From NCBI GenBank assembly GCA_021307315.1, contig JAJSPD010000081.1, forward strand, positions 124,001 through 188,000: a stretch of DNA of 64,000 nt, written 5' to 3'. Position numbers and translations under genes: made by a program. This DNA comes from Bisporella sp. PMI_857 (taxonomy: Eukaryota; Ascomycota; Leotiomycetes; Helotiales; Helotiaceae). Positions 25,259 to 35,452 of the stretch are shown piece after piece (positions within the stretch are counted from its first letter, which is position 1; each line of letters starts with the position of its first letter). The notes under the pieces are model-generated. The model saw only the letters and a program-made list of their open reading frames with translations, was not told the origin of the DNA and made no database searches.

Positions 25259-28235
25259 ATGGCGAGTATAGATGTCGAAGATGTTCTTGCGAACCTGACG
25301 CAAAAGGAAAAAATCGATCTCCTGTCTGGTATGTAGAATATCTTCTTGTTGAGTAACAGTAAGAATGACACTTTAGGTGGTGGCTTTTGGACCACGAAAT
25401 CTATCCCTCAGCATGGCATTCCTGTATTACGCCTGTCCGATGGTCCAAATGGTGTTCGTGGAGAATCGTTCTTTGCTGGGAGTCGAGGAGCTGTAAGAGT
25501 GTTTTATTCCATTAGCAGAAATGATTTTATTGAAACGTTGAGCTACAGGTCTTACCTTGCGGAACTGCACTTGGTGCAACGTGGGACCAGAACTTACTAT
25601 ATCGAGCCGGCTGCCTCATGGCCAAAGAAGCAGTGGCCAAAGGTGTGCATGTTCTCTTAGGACCAACAATCAATATACAGCGTGGCCCTCTTGGGGGTCG
25701 TGGATTTGAATCAATCTCTGAGGATCCCGTTTTGTCAGGCTTAGCTGCTGCTGCACTAATCAATGGTATTCAAAGCGATGGAATAGTTGCGTGTATCAAA
25801 CACTTTGTGTGCAATGATCAAGAGCACGAAAGAAATCGAGTGGATGTTCGAATCACGGAACGTGCGCTTCGAGAAATATACTTAATGCCTTTCATGATTG
25901 CGTTAAAGAAATCAAACCCTGGTTGTCTTATGGCGTCGTACAACAAGATCAACGGCGTGCATGTTAGTGAAGACAAGAAATTACTCAACGATTTAATACG
26001 AGAAGAATGGGGCTGGGATGGTACCATTATGAGTGATTGGTCTGTCTTCCTAAAATACGAGTCTACCATTAGGCTCTTCTATTCTGCCACATATGTTTTG
26101 AGGGCTAACTTGATGATAAAGGTATGGAACGTATTCTACAAGCAAAGCTATCCATGCCGGTTTGGACTTAGAAATGCCTGGTCCAGGCAGATTTAGAGGC
26201 ATAAACCTTGGGCATGCTATCACAACCAACAAAGTTCCTACTTATGTTCTTGATGATCGAGTGAGGCAAATGCTAAAGCTTATCAATTGGTGTGCGGCGT
26301 CCAAAGTCGAAGAAAATGCGCCTGAAAAGGAAATCGATTCCCCAGAGACAAGTGCGTTGCTGCGTGAGATTGCGTCAAATTCGGTCGTGCTACTTAAAAA
26401 TGAAAGACAAGTTTTGCCTCTCTCTAAAAGCAAACCAGCAAGTTCCATTTCTTGCATACCTGAGTCCTTGGGTCGATTGCTAACAGACATCTAGATTGTC
26501 GTAATTGGACCCAGTGCCAGGATAGCAACTATTTGTGGTGGTGGTTCTGCCTCTCTCCCAGGATATTATGCCATAACACCATATGATGGCATCAAGGCAA
26601 AAGTCGATCAGGATATTCCATTCAGGGTGGGAGCTTATTCGCATAAGGAATTGCCATGGTTGGGTCTGCAAGTCAAATCTTCCTCTGGTCAGGACGGTAT
26701 GACGTTTAGTGCTTATAATGAGCACCCCAGCATCAAAGACCGGCGACCGGTTGATGTGAAGGTTTTGACAAAAACTGATGCCATGCTCATGGACTACAAG
26801 GTCCCTGACAATGTAAGCGGACTGTGGTATGCGGACATCGAGGGACTTTTCACACCAGACATGGATGGCGAATATGAGCTTGGGTTATGCGTGTACGGAA
26901 CCGGGAAGCTCTTTGTGGATGGAAAAATGGTTATTGACAATTCAACAAAGCAGCGTCAAGGTACGGCATTCTTTGGCTGTGGTACCGTAGAAGAGAAGGG
27001 CACGATATCCGTGAAAAAAGGGAACGTATACCATGTCAAAGTTGAGTTTGCAAGTGCTCCAACAAACACCTTGGGATCTGGTGGAGTTGTTAGATTTGGC
27101 GGTGGAGGTTTCCGTATAGGGGGCGCTTTTGTTATTGACCCTGAGCAAGAGATAAATTCAGCAGTTGATCTAGCACGAGGAGCTGAGCAAGTCGTCATCT
27201 GTGGAGGACTAAATGTAAGTTTTGAGCTGTCTCTAACCTCTTATTCACGTTAAAAACGGACGTTGGCTCACAAAGACAGGCTGATTGGGAGAGCGAAGGT
27301 GGTGATCGCCAGACTTTGTCACTTCCAGGCCACTTGGACAGCCTGATCGGCAAAGTGGCAGCGGCTAATAACAAAACTGTTGTTGTCCTGCAAGGTGGCA
27401 CTCCTGTCTCAATGCCATGGATAGATAATGTTGCTGCTGTTTTATATGCTTGGTACGTAATAGTTTTATTTTCAACTTGCGATTTGGAGCTCAAGGAGTA
27501 TTGTGATGGCATGAGACGGCTCGGTTATCTTGTAGCCCTGGCTACCTGGACATTCTCCTGGTTTTAAAATGTAATCCCTGGGAACAAGTTAATACTGCTA
27601 ATTGGCTACATAGGTATGGTGGCAATGAGACTGGGAACGCCATTGCAGACGTTTTGTTTGGTGACGTCAATCCAAGCGGCAAATTGCCACTATCATTCCC
27701 GAAAACTATCGAGGATAACCCGTCTTTCTTCAGTTTCAAGAGTGAAAGGGGCAGAGTTCTTTATGGAGAAGATATCTTCGTCGGATACCGATTTTACGAG
27801 GCTCTCAAGAGGAACGTTTTGTTTCCGTTCGGGCATGGATTGAGCTACACATCCTTTGCATTCTCGGATCTCTCTGTAAATCACAATGAGACTGCACATA
27901 CTATTGAAGTATCCGTGGTAGTAGAGAACACAGGTAATGTGGCGGGAGCGGAGGTTGTCCAAGTCTACGTTTCACAACGCAATCCTTCTATTCGACGGCC
28001 AAACCAGGAGCTACGAGGTTACACCAAAGCGTTTTTACAGCCCGGAGAGAAGAGAAAGTGCTCTTTAGAGATTGAAACAAAGTACGCAACTAGTTTCTGG
28101 GATGAAGAAATGCATCAATGGATCATTGAAAAGGATACTTACGACGTAACTGTTGCGAACACCAGTGCCACAAGTAAATTGTCACTATCTGGGAGCTTTG
28201 AAATCAAAGTTACAAAGTGGTGGAAGGGTTTATAG
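25259..28235 (+). CDS. GH3 beta-glucosidase with PA14 insert, intracellular
   Basis: Seven exons (25259-25328, 25377-25492, 25549-26039, 26122-26437, 26495-27214, 27280-27452, 27614-28235) give 835 residues. The first domain has LSDGPNGVRGE, GRGFESISEDP and KHFVCND, and the nucleophile Asp in MSDW (about D224). The second domain has GGGSASL, then a PA14 insert with DGEYELGLCVYGTGKLFVDG, and FPFGHGLSYT. A fibronectin-III-like C-terminal domain follows (VENTGNVAGAEVVQVYV). No signal peptide is present at MASIDVEDVLANL, so the enzyme should be cytosolic and hydrolyse short beta-glucosides or a related glycoside after uptake. Intron 4 appears to use a GC donor (GCAAGT at 26438), needed to keep LSKSKP joined in frame to IVVIGP. 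The family call is secure; the exact substrate is not. Confidence 0.9.
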
Positions 28236-28756
28236 TATAGATAGAGAACTTGCTGGCAAACTTAATGAATAAAGGAGAAAACTTTGATCGATGTATGCTT
28301 AACTGATCAGTAACTCCGGCTAGTAATGTACTTAGATAGGCTCAGCCATATCTGATTATTTCTATAGAATTTTATACAACAAAGAGCGAAGTAACATAGA
28401 ACGTTTGACGTCTTATATCTCTGATGTCCCGCGCTAAGAATCATCCTAGAAGTAGAACGATGAAATAAAATATGTGGCATCCCTCTTTCGGAAGCGATGA
28501 AATCACACTACAGGTTCTTTACGAAATAGCATAGGCTCGGTGAAATAGAGACTAGAATACTAATAAATACAGACCTTTGATTAATCAAATAATCTTTTTA
28601 GAAACAAGACGAGATGAAGTAATAATTTGGCAAATACCTAATGCTATGTGTGAAAGTACAAGGCTGTGTCTAACATTTAGTTCTTCCCTATTCTAATACA
28701 AAAGGTGATTGCTCCAAGCGCCCGAAATCTGAGAAACAGAAACCAAGTAATGCCTA
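28236..28756. terminator. Convergent 3' region, GH3 and dioxygenase
   Basis: AT-rich spacer between convergent genes marking the border between the glycosidase block and the aromatic-catabolism block. No gene or clear signal could be recognised. Confidence 0.35.
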
Positions 28757-29861
28757 CTAAGCCTTGCGATGTAGGCCAAGATTCTGTAACAGGGGTATGT
28801 CATTCACTGCAAAAAGATACGCTGGAGTATCAGCACTTGTGTTGGTATGAATTATTTTCGACCAAGCAGGAACGGTAAATGTGTCTTTTGAGACCCAACT
28901 TATGGTGCTTTGCTTTCCAGCTGGAGTTGTAATATGAGTCTGTCCAGTGCCAGTGTAGCAGTGGTAGATAAACGAAGTTGTCTCTTGAAGCGTCTCTGTG
29001 GTGTGGCCAGGCTCGATCATTTCTGCTTGAGCACCAATAGTATTGGAAAGATGCTTTCCCTTGCTTGAATAGTGGTGTACTCTATGGCCACCAGTCTGGG
29101 CTTCAAGTGAGGCAGCGATTGCTTTCCATGGATGCCGCCATTCACATGTTTCTGAATACCTGGATGATATTGTCAAAGGCTGGAAATCAAAGGTCGTCAC
29201 CCGACAATGAAATAAAAAAACTTTATGGCATAGATCTCACAACTTACTGGCTTGGGTATCTGCTTTCTGAATACATTTCTGCGAAGTTGACTGGGGCATG
29301 TCTGAATAATGGGAGGTCAAGGCCATCCAGCCAGACTACTGGTTCTGTCCCTTCGTTTCCATGATCATGCCAATGCCATGAAGGAGTTAGGATTACGTCC
29401 CCTCTCTCCATGACCATCTTTTGGCCCTCGACTGCTGTAAACCCTTTTTCACCTTCTATTATAAATCTCAGAGCAAATGCAACATGGCGATGTGCAGGTG
29501 CAGTCTCGTTTGGGAGAATAAGTTGCAAACCACCATATATGGTGTCCGTTGTGTAAGGAGCATCTGCATAGCAAGATTAGAACTAGCTATGGAAATAAAA
29601 GATAACCTGAAAGGTCCGTATACCTAATGTAGGATTGACAAGCATGAGAACACGTCGCTCTGCCTCTTCAGCAGCCACAATAGAGCCAGACTCCATCAAT
29701 GTTGGTCGAACATCTGCATATTTCCAAGCAATGGGAATGCTGGCCGGATTCGGGTTTGGGGGAACCATTTTACTCATTTGTGTCCATAGTGGAACGAGAT
29801 GCATAGGTGGAAGGGAGGACATGAATCCTTCCTCATCTTTTTCCAATGTAGTGTGAGGCAT
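28757..29861 (-). CDS. Gentisate 1,2-dioxygenase-like bicupin
   Basis: Exons 29861-29624, 29563-29248 and 29159-28757 give 318 residues. The enzyme class opens the ring of gentisate (or salicylate or 1-hydroxy-2-naphthoate in relatives) with O2 and Fe(II) to give maleylpyruvate. The N-terminal cupin holds the metal ligands: [16 protein letters not shown] gives His 104 and His 106, and [13 protein letters not shown] gives His 145 and His 147. DGLDLPLFR closes that domain. The second cupin is weaker and may be structural. The third exon starts at [12 protein letters not shown], chosen because the alternative acceptor further upstream breaks frame. No signal peptide is visible, so it is cytosolic. 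Gentisate is preferred as substrate because a FAH-family hydrolase and a regulator lie next door; the other ring-cleavage substrates are not excluded by motifs alone. Confidence 0.85.
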
Positions 29862-30448
29862 TTGAGAACTACTGGAGGTTGTGATCTTGAAACGTAGCTT
29901 CGAGTAGCTTTTTAAATACACTTAGGTATATAATGTGACAGTTGTACTACTTTTGGACAGAGAACAAGATGTAGAAGTCAATTCAAATATGTTAAGAAGC
30001 CGAGAAAGGTGGCAATCCTTGTAATGGTGTGGAATATTACGATGACTTCCCCAAACGATTAGCCCCTCTACTCCGCTTGTCGTAAAATGGATCCTTAGCT
30101 TGGCATGTACTTGATCCCCACTTCATTGTATATAACAAAATTTGTTGACGAATCGCTCCAATCTACCGGCTTGGTGTTATGGGCTGTTCCGAGTATCCCC
30201 GCATCTAGTTCCGAGATTCGGAACGGGTCCCGAGCATTGATGCACTAACGCTCGCACGAGTCATGGCTCTGTCCTCATGAAAGATTGACTAGTCAGCGTC
30301 GAAAACCTAAATTGGGAGGAATCAATACTATGGATGTGTAGGTGATGAGTTTTTGTGGTGTAAGTCATGTATATAACGTTTCTCAAAATATGAAGTTTTC
30401 TAATGGCTGTGACAAATTCTGGTTTATAAAGTCTTAGACTAAATACAA
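29862..30448. other. Upstream region of the dioxygenase gene
   Basis: Between the dioxygenase start and the 3' end of the GFA gene lie nearly 600 bp with no coding sequence. Most of it reads as promoter. It holds the half-site cluster described separately. Confidence 0.5.
30186..30233. promoter_or_regulatory. GTTCCGA half-site cluster, candidate Zn2Cys6 operator
   Basis: GTTCCGA occurs at 30186-30192 and 30208-30214. The latter forms a perfect inverted repeat with TCGGAAC at 30218-30224 around the triplet GAT. GTCCCGA, one mismatch off, follows at 30227-30233. The two exact direct copies start 22 bp apart, about two helical turns. CCG/CGG half-sites of this kind are the usual targets of Zn2Cys6 dimers, and such a regulator is encoded 2.6 kb away. 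The cluster lies about 350 bp upstream of the dioxygenase ATG. Binding is inferred, not shown. Confidence 0.5.
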
Positions 30449-30991
30449 CTACTTTCCTGGCATTGTATCAAAGGCTTTGGTTCCCTGGATTTGATCTAGA
30501 TACTCTGGTCTTCTGCTGGCAAAAAGTTCTACTGAAGGTTTGAATGTAGAGAGCCTGATAATCATTAGAAATTGAGGAAATCGGCAAAATCGTGAATACT
30601 TACCCTGCCTGTAATAACGCTGATCTTACAACATACACTTCTCCTTTATGGTGCATTGGTATAGTCCAAAGAGTGCATCCACACCGAGAACAAAAAACTT
30701 TGTGCTTCTCATGCCCGCTTGCTGTCTCCTTGCACACCCAAGTACTCAAGAACTCTGCACCCTCAGATACATGTACAGCGCTTCTCGGCATCTTCGAGCA
30801 CTTGAGAAAGCACTTAGTTCTAGTTCAATGGAAAAAAGCGGTGCCAGGGTGAAACATACAATCTGATATGGCGCCCCGGCATTCTTGAGGCAGTCGGAGC
30901 AATAGCATGCAAATACTTTGTCGGGCTCACCATGAGTAGTGAAGCGTACGCCATCACAAAGGCATGAGCCTTGATAAACTTTTTCGGACAT
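30449..30991 (-). CDS. GFA/CENP-V-family zinc protein
   Basis: Exons 30991-30860, 30800-30604 and 30554-30449 give 144 residues, the usual size. The family (glutathione-dependent formaldehyde-activating, GFA-like) binds zinc through paired Cys motifs and is linked to glutathione adducts, though most members lack an assigned reaction. Visible ligands are CLCDGVRF, CYCSDC and FCSRCGCTLWTIP. The first motif has Asp where Gly is usual in CxCG. The C-terminus ends SRRPEYLDQIQG, typical of fungal members. It is likely cytosolic. It sits between the ring-cleaving dioxygenase and the FAH-family hydrolase on the same strand, so a role in the glutathione-dependent isomerisation step of the gentisate route is worth considering; that is hypothesis only. 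Confidence 0.87.
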
Positions 30992-31352
30992 TCCTTTATC
31001 GTAATTCCCGTGACGAAATCAGATACACGAGCGTCACAAAATATTATTTGCAACTTTGCTGAAATAGTTATCTTGCGAGCTCTAGAGTCAGATCAAAGTA
31101 TTTATGATCGGCCAGCTGCATAAAACACTAACCTAGTGCTTAATGTACTCTCCTTTTTTGCTCCGAAACTTCGCATGTTTATAGATAGGTAGTACTCCGC
31201 ACTAGCCAAGAATTAGGTGAACTTAGTTCCTGGGGTAGAAGCTCCTAATCCCTTGTTAGACGCGGCTTCTCTAATTTATATTATCAAGATATGATGTACT
31301 TGTAACAGAATAGTGAAGACAAAGGTTAAGACAAAGGTTAAGGATCTATCTA
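30992..31352. other. Spacer between GFA and FAH-family genes
   Basis: About 360 bp between two minus-strand genes, serving as GFA promoter and hydrolase 3' end. No exact GTTCCGA copy is present; CTCCGAAAC near 31161 is a weak relative. No gene is seen. Confidence 0.35.
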
Positions 31353-32342
31353 TTACTGGCTCTCTACCGACTCGTAGACCATGTGATTTTTACAGCTGCC
31401 CAAATGCTCTATTTTAACCTCGACCAGGTCACCGTTTTTCAGATACTTGGGTTCTTTCATTCCCATAGCTACTCCAGCTGGTGTTCCCGTCATTATAACA
31501 GTTCCTTTCTGCAACGTACTTCCTTGGCTAAGAAAGCTTACTATCGCACGCACATTAAACAAAAGGTCATCCGTATTCGTATTTTGGCGTTCCTCGCCGT
31601 TCACAAATGTCTGTAGCTGTAAATTATCCGCCGCGCCAACAACTGAAGGGGAAACCAGCATTGGACCAATTGGCGCGAATTTGTCAAAGCCTTTTGCGAA
31701 GCACCATTGTGGCACACCTCCTGCATAAGCAGGATCGCGCTGCCAGGTCCTCGCGGAGACATCATTTGAAGGAGCATAGCCAGCAATGTATTCCAAAGCA
31801 TTCTCCTTAGAGATATTCTTTCCAGTTTTGCCAATCACAACAGCCTATGGAGGTTGTTAGATACTATGAGTTCTACCGCATATCTTCCTTACCAGCTCTC
31901 CTTCGTAATCAAGGTTCTTGCCTTGCGCAATTGGGTGGATGGGAACATCTTCATCAAATCCCGCAATAGTACTGGAGTCTTTGATAAACAATGATGGATA
32001 TGGAGGAGGTTTCCGGCCACCTTCTGCGACTACGCCGCTTGCGTTAGGTATATTAATAACTTGAGGGGTAACACAGTGATACTTACTATGCTTCATATAA
32101 TTGAGCCCAATGCATTTGACGATGGGCACGTCATTTGGAGTTAGTACACCAACTAGACGGCTAACATGCAGCTTTTCTCCAGGATCTGAAAGAGCAAATG
32201 GATCATCCCCTTTGAGCTCTAACGCGTATAATTCACCCCTTTCAAGATTTGCGGTCAAATCTGAAGCAGCTTCAATGCAAGGCTCTCCAAAAACTGTTCG
32301 GCCAGCATCATCAATAAAGCGAATCAACCTAGACCAAGTCAT
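31353..32342 (-). CDS. FAH-family hydrolase (fumarylpyruvate-type)
   Basis: Exons 32342-32087, 32029-31893 and 31844-31353 give 294 residues, matching the short fungal fumarylacetoacetase-fold hydrolases that cleave fumarylpyruvate, maleylpyruvate or related beta-diketo acids in the cytosol. Signature parts are CIGLNYMKHIAEGG, PSLFIKDSSTI, the metal-binding Glu/Asp segment LDYEGEL, VIGKTGKNIS, GYAPSNDVSAR, CFAKGFDKFAPIGP and GTPAGVAMGM. The second exon start at 32029 was picked because it restores HIAEGGRKPPPYPS in frame. The gene diverges from a Zn2Cys6 regulator across 474 bp and follows the dioxygenase and GFA genes on the same strand, which supports the second hydrolytic step of gentisate breakdown to pyruvate plus fumarate or maleate. 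Confidence 0.9.
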
Positions 32343-32816
32343 TTTTCGCGGGTATGTTGTAAGCGAGGCAGAAACACCAAAAATTGCCCAAGATAGAGAA
32401 GATTATGGACGATGCAAGAAATTTTTGGTGTATGGTATAAATTACAATAGGGCATGGAAGTCACTTCCTACGTATATTATATATGGCAAAGGTATGTTTG
32501 GTGGAGGAAAATTGCTGCCTCAGGTAGAGAATGTAGTGAACATGACAAAGGAGTTCGGGTGATTCTCTTGGAATATAAAATGCGTTCCGAACCAGCCCCA
32601 CTTGAACCCATATCTTGGCAATCTCGGATAGAGGGGAAAACAAACCTTGGAATGTCCTGGCTCCTCAGAACACCAAGCTACCCTTCCGACAATTTCATCC
32701 CCAGTTCTATTCGGTATCATCAGACGTTGCCCGAAACTGGGACTTGACCAAAGGCTGCAGAAGCAATTCTTCCGTGGTCTCCTCCCCAGATATCCCCAGA
32801 GCCTCTTGGCTAAACC
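32343..32816. promoter_or_regulatory. Divergent promoter, FAH hydrolase / regulator
   Basis: The 474-bp region between divergent starts contains one exact GTTCCGA at 32584-32590, near its middle, matching the half-site cluster upstream of the dioxygenase. A pair TTCGG ... CCGAA near 32709-32735 is spaced widely. The regulator ATG at 32817 has a good context (aaaccATGG). The shared half-site suggests autoregulation and joint control, which needs testing. Confidence 0.45.
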
Positions 32817-35224
32817 ATGGCATCCGAAGCGCATCAGGAAACAGGGATTCGGAGCTCAAAAAGACAAAAGATAGACATTGCATGTGATACGTGCAGGGCG
32901 AGAAAGGTCAAATGTGATGGTGTAAGACCGAGTAAGTCAAAAGGCATATCACATACATGAGTTTTTGATCAGACCTAGCTAATACAACAGATAGTCTGTG
33001 GCGTATGTTTGAAGAGGAAGGATCGGGGCATCAATTGCAGATGGAGTGCAGAGCGACCCAAGGTAATCCGAAATTCTATTGCGAGTACGACTATCGAGAA
33101 GAGCCCGAATAGGCCAGCCTCAGTATCACATGATCACAGCATATCAGACAATCACCAAGTCTTCGATCAGCTTTCGGGGCAGGGACCGCAGGACCATAGC
33201 CCTTTGCATCCGCTATTAGATTCTCATCAGTATTCAGAGAATATAATACCCGTGATATCCCGTGACACAGGAGGCTCAACCCAACATGAGGAAACTCCAC
33301 ATCAGAGCCCCTCAGGTGGTGTTGACTCTATGACTGGTGCAATCGATGCGTCTAGTTATGGTTTCTTTGGGAGCAGTAGTGCAAGCTCTTTCATGAAGCA
33401 AATCAAATCAGCTGTTGATGCTAAGTTCATGCCTCCAGGTGGAGCTGACCACGATGGCAGGAGGTATGGTCCAATTCTCTTCGCGCCCCCGCTCCCAGCA
33501 AGCACTAGATCTCAGGATGGGGATGGTGTCGATTACGTTTTGCCCCCTAGACGCATTGCAGATAGTCTGATTCTTGTGTATTGGGAGCTTGTTCACCCTT
33601 TGTATCCATTTTTAGATCGCCAGAGTTTTGAAGAAGCATGTACATGCATTTGGTCTGGCGCACAGATGCAACAAGATGAACGTCTGTTCATGTGCACTTT
33701 GAATTGTATCTTTGCGTTGTCTTGTCAACTTACAGAGTCAATAAAGGTGGAGGACCGAGCATCGTCCGCGGCGATATACTTCAAACGCGCTCAAGGCTTA
33801 CTTCAAATGAGTTTATGGGAACCTGGCTCCATTGAGCTGATTCAATGTCTTCTTATTATGGGGCAATATCTACAAAGCACTAATACCCCTCACCAATGCT
33901 GGATGGTTGTAGGACATGCAATTCGTGTTGCGCAGGGACTTGGGCTACACCTTCTGGAATGTAACCGTACTTTTGTAACCCAACGTAAACGAGAAATTGC
34001 GCGAAGGATATGGCACGGGTGTGTTCTAATGGATCGGTGCATATATTCCATTCCATGTTAGTAAAATTGCTGACTAGGCCACAGAGTATTATCTATGACA
34101 CTCGGTAGACCAACCATAGTCTCCAAGTCGTTTTCATGTACTGTTCCTCTACCAGCAAACATAGATGATAATCTATTGTCTGACGAGCTGGGAATATGTG
34201 CATCACAACCACATGATATACCATCAACTTCAACCTTTTTCATCAAATCCCTGCAGCTCCACGATATAATCAATGATATTCTTGTCACGCTGTACTTTGG
34301 AGAAGATTCCGAGAGGCACAAATCTTCTACCAACTTGCCGTCCCCACAGTCTCAGTTCGGCGACATCGCAAAAGTAATCCAGCTCGATCGGGCTCTGATG
34401 AACTGGGGCCAAAGTTTACCACTTCATCTTCGTATTTCCGCTTCCGAGTCCTTTTCAAATAGCACATTCTTAAGACAGGCAATCATCAGTCGCATCAGGT
34501 TAGATCCGGCACCACTACACTTTGATGCTTGATGTAGGCCAATCTAACGGGCGACAGGTTTCTCCATACACGGATATTACTCTTCAGGCCCATTCTTTCT
34601 CAGTTCTGCCTTCCTCAAATAGCTCCAACCGACGCTGGAACAGTGTTAGATGAAAGCCTCACTCAGCGCATGGTTTTACAATGTTCAAATCTATGTCTCA
34701 GAGCTGCTCATGACTTGATAAGCATAGTTCGTGTCCATTTCATCAAGAAGGACATGACTGGTGTTCTACCTGCCTGGTGGTATAACATTTTTTGTATGTA
34801 TCTTCCTCTGCAAGCCATCAAGTAGTGCCAGCTAAATCTCGCGTAAGATGTGTACACGGCAGCGACATGTCTTCTTGCTGCTCGCCTGCGACCGGTAATA
34901 CAACATGACATTGCTCATTATACCGTCGCCCAATCGTGGAACGATGCCATCGAGATTTTGAAATCTCTAGAATGTTTTGGCGAGTCGGCGCAACGATGTG
35001 TGACTGCGCTGGAGATCCTATCCTCCAAATTTCCCATGGTGAGCGAGGCAAGTGATCAGCATTTAAGCCCAGCAATGCCAGAATTATCTTCCGGGGCTGG
35101 CGGCTCAGCAAGTGATGTTGATCATGTGAGTTTCGCGGGGTTTGGTAGAAGGTCTGACTTAAGTATTTTTAACTTCGATCCAAACGACATGTCATGGATA
35201 AACAGCGTGCCAGGTAACTTCTAA
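32817..35224 (+). CDS. Zn2Cys6 regulator of the aromatic-acid block
   Basis: Exons 32817-32931, 32995-34036, 34085-34498, 34558-34793 and 34848-35224 give 727 residues. The zinc cluster spans an intron and is complete: Cys 23, 26, 33, 40, 43 and 53, with RARKVK between the second and third Cys. The acceptor at 32994 was chosen because it restores ICGVC after CDGVRP. The fungal-specific middle homology domain shows ILVYWELVHPLYPFLDRQSF, FALSCQL, LLQMSLWEPGSIELIQCLLIMGQYLQ read in parts, and RRIWHGCVLMDRVLSMTLGRP. Domain order and length fit pathway-specific activators. Its divergent placement with the FAH-family gene and the matching half-sites nearby make it the likely local activator; the inducer would be gentisate or a related aromatic acid by inference. 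Confidence 0.88.
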
Positions 35225-35452
35225 AGAAACTCGTGCGATTGAGCGATTTTGAAATTCATATTGTCTGGATCTCCATTGCAAGCATCAAAGATTTAGATGT
35301 TACGCAGCATTATCATTAAAATAGTAAGCAGACAACACTATATGGTTGTATATTCAAATATTCAAATACTGTACTAGCCAATCAGCCTCGTTGAATGATT
35401 CTTCATGCTAGTCAATCTTTGATTCCTACAACCTTGCAGTGCCATTTTTGAT

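Noticed and set aside
32709..32735. TTCGG ... CCGAA pair in the regulator/FAH promoter as an operator
   Set aside because: The 16-bp gap between CGG and CCG is outside the spacing normally used by Zn2Cys6 dimers, and the sequence is not repeated elsewhere.
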